Part shown: positions 23,662 to 32,600 of the stretch, in pieces
Layout of the letters: each line of letters starts with the position of its first letter
Numbering within the stretch: the first letter of the stretch is position 1
From: SIG565 sp045651765
GTDB lineage: Bacteria; Bacillota; Clostridia; Oscillospirales; Acutalibacteraceae
Reading direction: 5' to 3'
NCBI GenBank assembly: GCA_045651765.1
Contig: JAZRSY010000003.1
Span: forward strand, 1-64,000
DNA length: 64,000 nucleotides
Translations under genes and position numbers: made by a program
Notes under the pieces: model-generated
Told to the model about the DNA's origin: nothing
Seen by the model: only the letters and a program-made list of their open reading frames with translations
Databases searched by the model: none

Positions 23662-24105
23662 TTATTCCGGTTTAACCTCAACCGTAAATTTTGCTGTGAT
23701 TCCGTTATATAATTTAATCTCGGCGGTATATTCGCCGTATGATTTAATGTCGGCTACAGTCATTTTCTTTTTATCTAACTGAATGCCTAAGGTGTTTTTA
23801 ACGGCGGCGGTAATCTCTTTAGAAGTTACCGCGCCAAAAAGTTTACCATTAGCGCCTGCCTTAGCCGTAATGCTGATTCTTTTGTCTTGCAATTTATTAG
23901 CAAGTTCGGTGGCGGCAGCCTTTTCTTCTTGAATGTGGTGGGCTTTGGCATCTTCGCGGCTTTTAAGCTCGGCTAGTGATGAATTGTTGGCCTCTACCGC
24001 TAAATTTTTTGGGAATAAAAAGTTGCGAGCATATCCATCGCTAACATTGCAAAGGTCGCCTTTTTTGCCCTGACCTTTAACATCTGCCAATAAAATAACC
24101 TTCAT
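23662..24105 (-). CDS. rplI: 50S ribosomal protein L9
   Basis: 147 residues with the L9 N-terminal rRNA-binding domain (MKVILLADVKGQGKKGDLCNV, GYARNFLFPKNLAV), the long central helix and the C-terminal domain (GKLFGAVTSKEITAA). The length is normal. It is placed between rnj and dnaB on the same strand. Confidence 0.98.
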   Translation of the reverse strand: MKVILLADVKGQGKKGDLCNVSDGYARNFLFPKNLAVEANNSSLAELKSREDAKAHHIQEEKAAATELANKLQDKRISITAKAGANGKLFGAVTSKEITAAVKNTLGIQLDKKKMTVADIKSYGEYTAEIKLYNGITAKFTVEVKPE

Positions 24106-24126
24106 AAATTTTCACCTTTTCTTTAC

Positions 24127-25935
24127 TTAAATTTCCATAATAATCGGCAAAATCATAGGGCTGCGGTGGGTTCTGTCGTAAATAAATTTTGAAACACCGT
24201 CGCGCAGTTTAATTTTAATGCCGTTCCAATCGTGTGTGCCCGAAATATAGCATCTTTCTAAAATATCGCAGGCAAGCGAATTAACATTTTTCATAAGTTC
24301 TTCGGATTCTTTAACATAAACAAACCCGCGCGAAACTACCTCGGGGCCCGACACTACCTCGCCGGTAACTGAATCCATAGTTAAGGTTATAACTATTATT
24401 CCGTCTTCGGCTAAATGTTTGCGGTCTCTAAGAACAATGCTGCCAACATCGCCAACACCCAGGCCATCAACTAACACACGGCCTGCGGGCACAGACTCGA
24501 CAACCTTAATTTGTTTTTCATTTAACTCAATAACATTGCCAATTGTGGCAATTAAGATGTTATTATTTTGAATTCCCAAACTTTTTGCAATTTCGGCATG
24601 TTTTATTAAATGCTTGTGTTCGCCATGCACAGGAATAAAATATTTTGGTTTAACAAGGCTCATAAGCAGCCTTAATTCTTCTTTGCAGGCGTGGCCCGAA
24701 ACATGCACATCGTACATTTTTTCATAAACCACATTTGCGCCGCGCTTCATAAGGCCATTAATAACCTTGCTGACTAATTTTTCATTACCCGGTATTGGTG
24801 TGGCCGAAATAATAATCATATCGTTAGGTATAATATCAACATTTCGGTGCTCGCCCGAGGCAATGCGGTGCAGAGCCGAAAGCGGCTCGCCCTGTGAACC
24901 CGTGGTTATTATAACAAGTTTTTCGGGTGGGTATTTTTTAATAGATTCAATGTCTATTAACACGCCATCGGCTACCTTTAAATAGCCAAGCTCGGCGGCG
25001 GTGTTAACAACATTTATCATGCTACGGCCCGAAACCGCAACCTTACGGCCGCACCTTACGGCTTCATCAATAATTTGTTGAATGCGGTGTATATTAGATG
25101 AAAAGGTTGCAACTATTATACGATGGCCGTCGGCCTTTTTAAATAAATTAGAAAAAGATTCGCCAACAATTCTTTCCGATGCGGTAAAACCCGGGCGCTC
25201 GGCATTGGTGGAGTCGGCAAGCAGAGCCAACACACCTTCGCTGCCAAGTTGGGCAAACCTTGCCATATCAATAACCTTATCGTCAATTGGGGTGGTGTCT
25301 ATTTTAAAATCGCCTGTTTGCACAACAACGCCTGCGGGGCACCTAACGGCCACTGCAACGGCATCGGGTATAGAGTGGTTAACATGAATAAACTCGACCG
25401 AAAAGGCGCCAAGTTTTATAATGTCGCCGGGTTTTACGGTGTTTAACTTGGCACCTGCTGCCAAGCCGTGCTCTTTTAATTTACCTTCTACCAAACCAAG
25501 TGTTAGCCTTGTGCCGTATATTGGCAAATTAAAATTTTTAAGCAAATACGGTATGCCGCCAATATGGTCTTCGTGCCCGTGGGTTAAAACAAGACCTTTA
25601 ATTTTATCTTTGTTTTTAATAACATAGCTGAAATCAGGAATAACAATGTCTATGCCCGGCATTTCTTCATCGGGGAATGACATTCCGCAATCCACCAAAA
25701 ACATATCTTCGCCGTATTCATACAAGGTAATGTTTTTTCCTATTTCATCTAACCCGCCAAGCGGAATTATGCGCAGGGGTTTAACATTTGTTTTGTTAAC
25801 CTTGTTGGTTTTATTTTTTGGTGCCGGTTGCTTTTGGTGCGGCGCCTTTGCATTACGCTTTTGGGGCTGATTATTTTTATTATTAAAATTAGGCTTTTTA
25901 TTAGCCTTTTTGTGCATTTTTTTCTCTTGCTCCAT
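24127..25935 (-). CDS. rnj: Ribonuclease J
   Basis: 602 residues: a metallo-beta-lactamase domain with the metal motif LTHGHEDHIGG, DCGMSFPDEEMPGID and a beta-CASP region (GRSMINVVN, ITTGSQGEPLSAL, VSGHACKEELR), then the C-terminal domain. RNase J acts as 5'-3' exonuclease and endonuclease in mRNA decay and rRNA maturation. The first 50 residues are a Lys/Asn/Gln-rich tail (KKANKKPNFNNKNNQPQKRN) absent from short orthologues and probably disordered or RNA-binding. Only one RNase J gene is seen here, together with RNase Y at 58-59.5 kb. Confidence 0.95.
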   Translation of the reverse strand: MEQEKKMHKKANKKPNFNNKNNQPQKRNAKAPHQKQPAPKNKTNKVNKTNVKPLRIIPLGGLDEIGKNITLYEYGEDMFLVDCGMSFPDEEMPGIDIVIPDFSYVIKNKDKIKGLVLTHGHEDHIGGIPYLLKNFNLPIYGTRLTLGLVEGKLKEHGLAAGAKLNTVKPGDIIKLGAFSVEFIHVNHSIPDAVAVAVRCPAGVVVQTGDFKIDTTPIDDKVIDMARFAQLGSEGVLALLADSTNAERPGFTASERIVGESFSNLFKKADGHRIIVATFSSNIHRIQQIIDEAVRCGRKVAVSGRSMINVVNTAAELGYLKVADGVLIDIESIKKYPPEKLVIITTGSQGEPLSALHRIASGEHRNVDIIPNDMIIISATPIPGNEKLVSKVINGLMKRGANVVYEKMYDVHVSGHACKEELRLLMSLVKPKYFIPVHGEHKHLIKHAEIAKSLGIQNNNILIATIGNVIELNEKQIKVVESVPAGRVLVDGLGVGDVGSIVLRDRKHLAEDGIIVITLTMDSVTGEVVSGPEVVSRGFVYVKESEELMKNVNSLACDILERCYISGTHDWNGIKIKLRDGVSKFIYDRTHRSPMILPIIMEI

Positions 25936-26139
25936 ATTTTTCCTCCGTTAAAATTTATGTATGCTTTAATACCGGCTAAACCGCGTCAAAAAAAGCATAT
26001 AATTATATGATAATATATTTATATATAATAAATCCATAATATTACATTTTATTGTACATTTTATTACCCCCAATTGTCAAGTATATTTAGATTATTGGTT
26101 ATAATAAAATATTTTAAACAACTATTTATAAATTTAAAA

Positions 26140-26170
26140 AACAAACGGGCAGAAAACCTACCCGTTTGTT
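26140..26170 (-). terminator. Terminator after the small RHH-like gene
   Basis: Stem AACAAACGGG/CCCGTTTGTT with an 11-base loop, then TTTTTAAATT on the minus strand, directly after the stop codon at 26172. Confidence 0.85.
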
Positions 26171-26171
26171 C

Positions 26172-26345
26172 TTAATCATTATTTTCAATATTTTCTAACG
26201 CATATTTGCAACACTGCAAAACCAATAAATTAAAAGAAACATTATTTTTTTGTGCTGTATCATTCAGTTTTTCAAACAAAGATTCGGTAAACCTGACCGT
26301 TCTGGCAACATTTGCACTTTTTAATTCGTTATCAATTTTAAACAT
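26172..26345 (-). CDS. 57-residue Arc/RHH-like regulator
   Basis: A short intact gene encoding 57 residues, with a beta strand followed by two helices: ANVARTVRFTESLFEKLNDT, then AQKNNVSFNLLVLQCCKYAL. This is the ribbon-helix-helix pattern of Arc-like repressors and antitoxin-type regulators. It starts after GGTGAT, has its own terminator, and faces a 56-residue Cys-rich gene. Two perfect palindromes lie between the two starts, as expected for autoregulation by a dimeric RHH protein. Family assignment rests on pattern only. Confidence 0.7.
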   Translation of the reverse strand: MFKIDNELKSANVARTVRFTESLFEKLNDTAQKNNVSFNLLVLQCCKYALENIENND

Positions 26346-26374
26346 CTTTCATCACCATAATAATATTATGCTTA

Positions 26375-26434
26375 TTTTTGGTTATATTAATATAACCAAA
26401 AACGGTTGCATTAATGCAAACTGTATATTATAAT
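26375..26434. promoter_or_regulatory. Divergent control region with two perfect palindromes
   Basis: A 28-bp perfect palindrome (26375-26402, half-site TTTTTGGTTATATT) and a 14-bp one, TTGCATTAATGCAA (26406-26419), lie three bases apart. The second contains the -35 TTGCAT (26406-26411) of a rightward promoter with 17-bp spacing to -10 TATAAT (26429-26434). A protein bound there would block that promoter. Confidence 0.7.
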
Positions 26435-26451
26435 ATTACCGAGGTGGTATT

Positions 26452-26622
26452 ATGGAATGTGAAAATCTGTTTTGCATATATCAAGAAAATAATCACTGTA
26501 TTTTAAATGAAATTACCTTAGACATTGTTGGACAATGCGACAGTTGTATATATGTGGAAATACCGAAATTTGAGTTAGAAAATTATAAAATTCAACTTAG
26601 AAATAAATTAAAAAGTTATTAG
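26452..26622 (+). CDS. 56-residue cysteine-rich protein, possible zinc knuckle
   Basis: ATG follows GAGGTGG at ideal spacing, and a consensus promoter lies upstream. The product has cysteines at 3, 8, 16, 29 and 32 (MECENLFCIYQENNHCILNE, then GQCDSCIYVEI), a C-x4-C-x7-C-x12-C-x2-C layout that suggests a small metal-binding fold, followed by a basic helix. I believe similar short proteins occur in other Clostridia but cannot name a function. It is divergent from an RHH-like regulator and ends eight bases before the convergent pdaB-like gene. Confidence 0.65.
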   Translation: MECENLFCIYQENNHCILNEITLDIVGQCDSCIYVEIPKFELENYKIQLRNKLKSY

Positions 26623-26629
26623 ATTTATA

Positions 26630-27385
26630 TTAATTTTCAATTTTACACTGCTTTCCTGCGTGGTCGATTTCGTAATTTTCTTTATAAATCAAATCACTTA
26701 TAAACACAAACTCATAGCCATCGTCTTTGAGTGTTTTTAGAATGTTTGGCAGCGCTTTTGGTGTGAAATCGGCGTCGTTGTGAAAAAGCACTATTGCGCC
26801 GTTGTGCGCCTTTGAAACCACCCTGTTGCAAATGCTTTCGGCCGTTGCGTTCTCTTTCCAGTCAAGGCTGTCAATTGACCACTGCATGCAATACATATTC
26901 ATTTGCTCTACGGCGGTAATGGTGCTGTTGTTATAGTCGCCATAAGGGGCCCTGAAAAGCGTTGGTGTAACGCCTGTTATATTGGCAATTTTTTGGTTGC
27001 AGGCATTAATTTCATCGGCCATTTGGGCAGCACTTAACTGCGGCATATGAGGGTGTGTATTAGAATGGTTATGAATTTGGTGGCCGGCCTCGTGTAGTTG
27101 CTTGACCGACTCGGGATATTTATCAACCCACGCACCAACAACAAAAAAAGTGGCCGGAACATCATATTCTTTTAAAATGTTAATTAGCGTTTCGGTATCG
27201 TCGTTTCCCCAAGCGGCATCGAAACTAATGGCAATTTGTTTTTCGGGGGTATCTACACAATAAATCGGCAATTTTTTATTTGAATTGGCAAATCCCGTTA
27301 CCGAACCTAATAAAATTGCGGCCGAACACACAACCGCGGCAATACAAACCATTATATGTTTTTTGGTTATTACAAAAAATTTCAT
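26630..27385 (-). CDS. Polysaccharide deacetylase, PdaB-like
   Basis: The 251-residue protein has an N-terminal membrane anchor or signal (about 10-32) and an NodB/CE4 domain with the metal and catalytic motifs IAISFDAAWGNDDTE, HNHSNTHPHM, RAPYGDYN and, late, VLFHNDADFT. The SFDAAWGNDDT form of motif 1, instead of TFDDGP, is characteristic of PdaB-type sporulation deacetylases, which act on cortex or wall glycans. This supports, without proving, a spore former. It stands alone on its strand. Confidence 0.88.
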   Translation of the reverse strand: MKFFVITKKHIMVCIAAVVCSAAILLGSVTGFANSNKKLPIYCVDTPEKQIAISFDAAWGNDDTETLINILKEYDVPATFFVVGAWVDKYPESVKQLHEAGHQIHNHSNTHPHMPQLSAAQMADEINACNQKIANITGVTPTLFRAPYGDYNNSTITAVEQMNMYCMQWSIDSLDWKENATAESICNRVVSKAHNGAIVLFHNDADFTPKALPNILKTLKDDGYEFVFISDLIYKENYEIDHAGKQCKIEN

Positions 27386-27447
27386 AAAACATCGCCTTCC
27401 CTTTAAAAAATTATATGAAAGACGGGCGTGTACATATTCAAAAAAAG

Positions 27448-27474
27448 CTCGGTTTTAAAAACCGAGCTTAAAAA
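27448..27474. terminator. Intrinsic terminator
   Basis: AAGCTCGG and CCGAGCTT flank an A/T-rich centre (TTTTAAAAA) that extends the pairing, about 70 bases beyond the pdaB-like start. It would stop leftward read-through toward that gene. Confidence 0.7.
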
Positions 27475-27551
27475 TTATTCTACAATATTTTTAATCCAAC
27501 TGCCTTTTTGCACTAGCAGGGAGCCTATTGCCACCTTTAATTTAAGCATAA

Positions 27552-27577
27552 AAAAAACACACATTGCTGTGTGTTTT
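27552..27577 (-). terminator. Terminator of the 5S rRNA gene
   Basis: Stem AAAAACACACA/TGTGTGTTTTT with loop TTGC or GCAA, immediately after the 5S 3' end on the minus strand and followed by a T run. Confidence 0.85.
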
Positions 27578-27581
27578 TGTG

Positions 27582-27697
<116 letters not shown>

Positions 27698-27725
27698 TGA
27701 TGTCACCTCATTAGCGACAAGCAAT

Positions 27726-27754
27726 ATATTACCACAACAAAAGCCGTTTGTCAA
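27726..27754 (-). promoter_or_regulatory. 5S rRNA promoter
   Basis: -35 TTGACA (27749-27754), 17-bp spacer, -10 TAATAT (27726-27731). The region from GTTGTGG through the -10 to CTTGTCGC matches the tRNA operon promoter at 16823-16851. Confidence 0.8.
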
Positions 27755-27782
27755 CACTTTTTTTAAATATTTTTTAAAATAA

Positions 27783-27810
27783 TTATAGCCCCTTATTTCA
27801 GGGGCTATAA
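27783..27810 (-). terminator. Terminator after galK
   Basis: Stem TTATAGCCCC/GGGGCTATAA with an 8-base loop, three bases beyond the galK stop codon at 27814. Confidence 0.8.
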
Positions 27811-27813
27811 AAC

Positions 27814-29097
27814 CTATTCAGTAATTTCAATTCCGCCCTTAGAGCGTATATTTAACAGGTAACAACTGCCTTTTCCAAATATATTTTCTATCATTTGTTT
27901 GTAACTTAAAAGCTCGTTAGTTGGCAAAAATACCTGTATTGTTCCGGCAAAGCCACCGCCATGAACACGGCAAACGCCTTTAACATTATTTTCGTTAAAA
28001 AATTGCTCGGTAACGGCTAAGGCTAAAGATATTCCCTGCTCTTGCACGGCCGAATTAGAATAAACATTTTGCAAATATTTAAAAGATGATTCGCCCGACA
28101 ATTTAACTAACCTTAAAAATTCGTTAAAATCATTGCTTATTAATGCCTGTTTTTCAAACTCGGCACGCATATCTTCGTTAAAAAAGTGAATAGCCCTTAA
28201 CACTGCACGGTCGCCGCATTTATTGCGCAGGCCGGCAATGTTTTTATAAAAATCTTTAACATTAACATCTCGTAAAAAATTCTTGCCGAAAAATTCACTT
28301 ATGCTGCGGCATTCAAGGGTAATGTCGGCGTAATCTGATGTTAAATTAGCGTGGTTGCCGCCTGTGTTAACAACACAAAGCGAATAACCGTGCGCAGCCA
28401 AATCAAAATTAACTTGCTCTACAACTGGGTTTTTAGGGTCAGCAAAATCAATTGCAGTGAAGCCGCCCAAAGCACTGGCAGATTGGTCTAACAAACCACA
28501 GGGTTTGCCAAAATAAACACTTTCGGCTTTTTGACCCATTTTAGCAATATCAATGCTGCTAACGCTGCCGCCTGCAAACATACCGTTTAAAATAGTACCA
28601 ATTAAAACCTCGAACGCTGCCGAAGAAGAAAGGCCTGAACCTTTTAATACATTAGATGTTGTGTAGGCATTAAAGCCGCCTAAAGCAAAGCCTGCGGCCT
28701 TAAATTCGGCGCACATTCCGCGTATAAGTGAAATGGCACGGCCTGTTTCGTTAGGGTTGACCTTTAAATCCGATAAATCTACCGAATCCATCTCGTACCC
28801 TTCGGATTTAATACGAACCACGTTGTCATTATTAGGTGCAACAACCGCAATAACATCTAAATTAACGCTGCCGGCCAAAACCCTGCCATGTTGGTGGTCG
28901 GTATGGTTGCCGCCAACCTCGGTTCTGCCGGGCGCAGAAAACAGCCTTAAGTTATCGGCTTGGCCGTAAATTTGTAAAAATGAATCGCAGGCTTTTAAAT
29001 AACGGGTTTTTGCTTCTTCGGTGTTGCCGTAAAGCAAATTAAAACTGTTATTAAATCGGCCCGATGTGATTGCACTTTTAAGTTCTGTAACATTCAT
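27814..29097 (-). CDS. galK: Galactokinase
   Basis: A 427-residue GHMP kinase: the galactokinase signature in FSAPGRTEVGGNHTDHQHG, the ATP-loop motif LKGSGLSSSAAFEVLIG, and the C-terminal motif VKGVCRVHGGGFAGTIQVF. It phosphorylates galactose to galactose-1-phosphate in the Leloir pathway. No galT or galE is near. Its neighbour, 12 bases upstream, is ackA. An N-terminal extension of about 40 residues precedes the kinase motif, as in other clostridial enzymes. The sugar specificity (galactose or a relative) is inferred. Confidence 0.92.
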   Translation of the reverse strand: MNVTELKSAITSGRFNNSFNLLYGNTEEAKTRYLKACDSFLQIYGQADNLRLFSAPGRTEVGGNHTDHQHGRVLAGSVNLDVIAVVAPNNDNVVRIKSEGYEMDSVDLSDLKVNPNETGRAISLIRGMCAEFKAAGFALGGFNAYTTSNVLKGSGLSSSAAFEVLIGTILNGMFAGGSVSSIDIAKMGQKAESVYFGKPCGLLDQSASALGGFTAIDFADPKNPVVEQVNFDLAAHGYSLCVVNTGGNHANLTSDYADITLECRSISEFFGKNFLRDVNVKDFYKNIAGLRNKCGDRAVLRAIHFFNEDMRAEFEKQALISNDFNEFLRLVKLSGESSFKYLQNVYSNSAVQEQGISLALAVTEQFFNENNVKGVCRVHGGGFAGTIQVFLPTNELLSYKQMIENIFGKGSCYLLNIRSKGGIEITE

Positions 29098-29109
29098 TAA
29101 TTTTACACC

Positions 29110-30318
29110 CTATTTATTAGTAATAGCTAAAGTATCGCGTGCAATTGCTAGTTCTTCGTTGGTGGGTATTACAAATACGCCTACGCCCGAATCATTAGCG
29201 GAAATTTCAACTTCCTTGCCCCTAATATGATTTGCTTCATCGTCAATTTTAATTCCTAAGTAACCAAAATTATCGCAAATATCTTTTCTAAGCTCGGGGT
29301 TATTTTCGCCAATGCCGCCGGCAAATACAATGGCATCTACGCCGTTCATGGCAGCAATATAAGAGCCAATAAATTTAACTATTTGGTAACTTTGCATATC
29401 TAAAGCCAAGGCTGCTTTTTGGTTGCCGTTTTGTGCGGCATCAACTAAATCGCGGTTGTCGTTAGTAAGGCAAGAAATACCCAATACGCCCGATTTTTTA
29501 TTGCAAATATCATTAATTTGGTCGGGGGTTAAATTTTCTTTTTTGGCTATATAGGTTAGCACCGATGGGTCCATAGTTCCGCAACGAGTGCCCATCATAA
29601 ATCCATCAACGGGTGTAAAGCCCATGGTGGTGTCTATACACTCGCCGTTTTTAACGGCCGAAATTGAACAACCGCTACCTAGGTGGCAGGTTACAATTTT
29701 AAGGTCTTTTTTATCTTTGCCCATAAAATCGGCCACGCGGTCGCTAACATATTTGTGCGAAGTGCCGTGGAAACCAAACTTACGAATGCCATATTTTTCA
29801 TAGTATTCATAAGGTAAAGCGTACATATAAGCCTTTGCAGGTATTGTTTGGTGGAAAGATGTGTCGAACACGGCAACCTGTGGAATATCTTTACCAAAGG
29901 TTTTAACGCAGGCGCGAATACCCAACACATTAGCAGGGTTATGAAGCGGTGCGAATTCGCTTAGTTCGTCAATTTTTTCAATAACTTCATCAGTAATAAT
30001 GCAGGAATCGGCAAAAAAACTGCCGCCCTGAACTACACGGTGGCCAATAGCCGAAATTTCACTGAACGAATCCATAACCTTGGCATCACTTTTAGTTAGT
30101 GCATATACAACACTCTCAAATGCTTCGGCATGGGTTGGCATTGGGGCGTCGGCTGTGTAAACTCGTCCGTCGGGTGTTTTGTGGGTAATTTTACCCATCG
30201 AGCCATCGGCAGCGCCTATACGGTCACAAAGGCCTTTACACACTAACGATTCATCTGTCATATCAATAACCTGATATTTCAATGTTGAACTGCCTGCATT
30301 AACTACAAAAATCTTCAT
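29110..30318 (-). CDS. ackA: Acetate kinase
   Basis: The 402-residue protein has the acetokinase signatures VNAGSSTLKYQVID (start) and KFGFHGTSHKYVS (middle), and the ATP-site segments THLGSG-like TCHLGSGCSIS and VFAGGIGENNPELR. It interconverts acetyl phosphate and acetate with ATP formation, the main ATP-yielding step of acetogenic fermentation. No pta is adjacent. It lies 12 bases upstream of galK on the same strand and is divergent from tmcAL. Confidence 0.97.
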   Translation of the reverse strand: MKIFVVNAGSSTLKYQVIDMTDESLVCKGLCDRIGAADGSMGKITHKTPDGRVYTADAPMPTHAEAFESVVYALTKSDAKVMDSFSEISAIGHRVVQGGSFFADSCIITDEVIEKIDELSEFAPLHNPANVLGIRACVKTFGKDIPQVAVFDTSFHQTIPAKAYMYALPYEYYEKYGIRKFGFHGTSHKYVSDRVADFMGKDKKDLKIVTCHLGSGCSISAVKNGECIDTTMGFTPVDGFMMGTRCGTMDPSVLTYIAKKENLTPDQINDICNKKSGVLGISCLTNDNRDLVDAAQNGNQKAALALDMQSYQIVKFIGSYIAAMNGVDAIVFAGGIGENNPELRKDICDNFGYLGIKIDDEANHIRGKEVEISANDSGVGVFVIPTNEELAIARDTLAITNK

Positions 30319-30443
30319 AAATAAATCCCCTTTTTAAAATGAACATTGCTTTTTTAAATTTATTATGCTAATATAAATATACTTTAATAATACTTTATTT
30401 TAAAAGTTTTTTCAAGGCTTTTTTAGGAAAGGGCGGTTATTTT

Positions 30444-31619
30444 ATGTGTAATATTGGCATAGTTGCAGAATTTAACCCCTTTCACTTAGGCCACAAGCAT
30501 TTAATTGACAGTGCTAAAGCAAATAATGACGGTATTATTTGCGTTATGAGCGGCAATTTTGTTCAGCGTGCCGATGCTGCTGTTTTTTCTAAAAACGAGC
30601 GTTGCCTTGCCGCACTTAAAAATGGTGCCGATTTAGTAATTGAGTTGCCTACACCCTGGGCTATATCTAACGCTGAAGGGTTTGCATTGGGTGCTCTTTC
30701 TCTTTTAGGCAACACAAAAATTGTTAATAAAATTTGTTTTGGAAGCGAATGCGGCAGCACCCAAAAATTAAAAAACACCACAGAAATTATTTGTTCTGAG
30801 GAATTTAATTTAAAAATTTCGCAAAATTTAAAAAGCGGTAAAACTTTGGCTAAAATAAGGTCAGACATTTTAAATTCCGAGCACCCGGAGCTTTACGGGA
30901 TTTTAGATGAGCCTAATAACATTTTAGGCATTGAATATATGTTGGCTGCCGAAAAATTAGGGCTCAATTTTAATTTTGAAACCATTAACCGCGTTGGTGC
31001 CAAACATGATTCAAAATCGGCAAACATAACCGCCAGTGCTTCTTATATTAGAGAAAATATAATTACCGGCAATAAAGAAGATGTATTGAACTTTGTGCCA
31101 AAAGAAACCGCTTTAAGCATTAATAAGGGTGTTTTCTCAAATTTAAAAAATTTAGAAAAAGCTGTTTTATACAGCCTTAGGGCCAACAACACACCCGAAA
31201 GGTACAAGAGTTTACCCGATGTTAGCGAAGGGCTTGAAAACCGAATTGTTAAGGCGGTTGAAAAATCAAGCACAATAGAAGAACTTTACCAAAACATTAA
31301 AACCAAGCGCTACACCCTTTCGCGCATTAGGCGAATTGTTTTGTCGGCTTTTTTGGGCATTAACAGCCTGCCTTTAGGTGCTACACCACCTTATATTAGG
31401 GTTTTAGGGTTTACTAAAAAGGGTGAACAATTACTAAAACAAATTGAACAAAAAGCCGACATCCCTGTAATCAAAAAGGCAGCCGATGCTAAAAATTTAA
31501 CAGGCTTTGCCAAAGAAATTTTTGAAACCGAATGCCGTGCAACAGACATTTGGAATCTTGCATTAAATATTCCGCAAAGGTGCGGCGGTGAATATTTGTA
31601 TAAAATTGTAAAGGAGTAA
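30444..31619 (+). CDS. tmcAL: tRNA(Met) cytidine acetate ligase
   Basis: A 391-residue nucleotidyltransferase-fold protein with the HxGH motif in VAEFNPFHLGHKHLI, VMSGNFVQRADAAVFSK and GSECGSTQKLKN, typical of the YlbM/TmcAL family. It activates acetate with ATP and forms N4-acetylcytidine at C34 of elongator tRNA-Met. Since it uses acetate, the divergent neighbourhood with ackA may not be accidental, but that is inference. Five bases separate it from the next gene. Confidence 0.93.
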   Translation: MCNIGIVAEFNPFHLGHKHLIDSAKANNDGIICVMSGNFVQRADAAVFSKNERCLAALKNGADLVIELPTPWAISNAEGFALGALSLLGNTKIVNKICFGSECGSTQKLKNTTEIICSEEFNLKISQNLKSGKTLAKIRSDILNSEHPELYGILDEPNNILGIEYMLAAEKLGLNFNFETINRVGAKHDSKSANITASASYIRENIITGNKEDVLNFVPKETALSINKGVFSNLKNLEKAVLYSLRANNTPERYKSLPDVSEGLENRIVKAVEKSSTIEELYQNIKTKRYTLSRIRRIVLSAFLGINSLPLGATPPYIRVLGFTKKGEQLLKQIEQKADIPVIKKAADAKNLTGFAKEIFETECRATDIWNLALNIPQRCGGEYLYKIVKE

Positions 31620-31623
31620 TATT

Positions 31624-32559
31624 ATGTTCCAAACAAAAATAATTGATGATTTTAAAGGTCTTGGAAAGTGCATTCACTTAACCAACGGCGTTGTTGAATT
31701 AATGGCAGCACTTGATATTGGCCCCCGTATTTGCTACTACGGCTTTGTTGGCGGCAAAAACATTTTATTAGAGCCCGATTCCCCCTGCCCTTTTTTAGAG
31801 CCACAAACCAGCAAACATATGGAAAGGTATTATGGTGACGGCTCGGCGCTTTACTTGCGCGGTGGCCACAGGCTTTGGGTTTCGCCCGAATATTACCCCG
31901 AAACATATTACCCCGATAATTTTCCTATAGAATATGAAATTATTGAAAATGGCGTTGTATTAATACAACAACCACAAATTGAAAATCAAATTCAATTAAA
32001 AATAACAATAACTCTAAGTGAGAATAGTTCGGATGTTACCGTAAAACACGAAATTAAAAATTTAGCGCTGCATAACCAACAAATTTCGGCTTGGGCAATC
32101 TCTATGTTAAAAGAAGGCGGCACCGAAATTATAAAACGCAATACAAAAGCCGTGCCTTATTTACCAAACGGTAATTTTGTTTTTTGGCCGTTCAGCTTGT
32201 TAAACGACGATTGTTTGTATATTAGTGAAAAATATTTCACCCTTAACAACCCCGCCGAAGGCTCAACAAAATATGGCTTTGGGCTTGATGACGGCGAAAC
32301 CTATTACGCAATAGATGATGTTGTTTTTATTAACAAATTTACCCCCAACTTCCCCAACGGCGTATACCCCGATTTCGGCTCTAACTACGAAACATTTTCT
32401 TGCGAATGGTTTACCGAAATTGAAACACTTAGCGAAAGCAAAACCTTAGCCGCCGGCGAAACTATTGAGCACATTGAAAGCTGGAAACTTGTTAAAAAGC
32501 CTTGCGAATTCGACCGTAAAAACGATGATTCCATTAAAAACTTTTTAAGTAAACTTTAA
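31624..32559 (+). CDS. DUF4380/galactose-mutarotase-like protein
   Basis: A 311-residue beta-rich soluble protein. Segments such as GVVELMAALDIGPRICYYGF, YLRGGHRLWVSPEYYPETY and SCEWFTEIETLS follow the beta-sandwich pattern of aldose-1-epimerase-like DUF4380 proteins. No signal peptide. It begins five bases after tmcAL and ends just before a terminator, so the two form a bicistronic unit. A sugar-binding or epimerase role is plausible from fold only. I see no proof of catalytic residues. Confidence 0.6.
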   Translation: MFQTKIIDDFKGLGKCIHLTNGVVELMAALDIGPRICYYGFVGGKNILLEPDSPCPFLEPQTSKHMERYYGDGSALYLRGGHRLWVSPEYYPETYYPDNFPIEYEIIENGVVLIQQPQIENQIQLKITITLSENSSDVTVKHEIKNLALHNQQISAWAISMLKEGGTEIIKRNTKAVPYLPNGNFVFWPFSLLNDDCLYISEKYFTLNNPAEGSTKYGFGLDDGETYYAIDDVVFINKFTPNFPNGVYPDFGSNYETFSCEWFTEIETLSESKTLAAGETIEHIESWKLVKKPCEFDRKNDDSIKNFLSKL

Positions 32560-32563
32560 ATAT

Positions 32564-32587
32564 AAAACAGCCCTTTTGGGCTGTTTT
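32564..32587 (+). terminator. Terminator between the mutarotase-like gene and trmO
   Basis: Perfect 10-bp stem AAAACAGCCC/GGGCTGTTTT with loop TTTT, five bases after the stop codon. Confidence 0.8.
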
Positions 32588-32600
32588 GTTTAGGAGTAAT

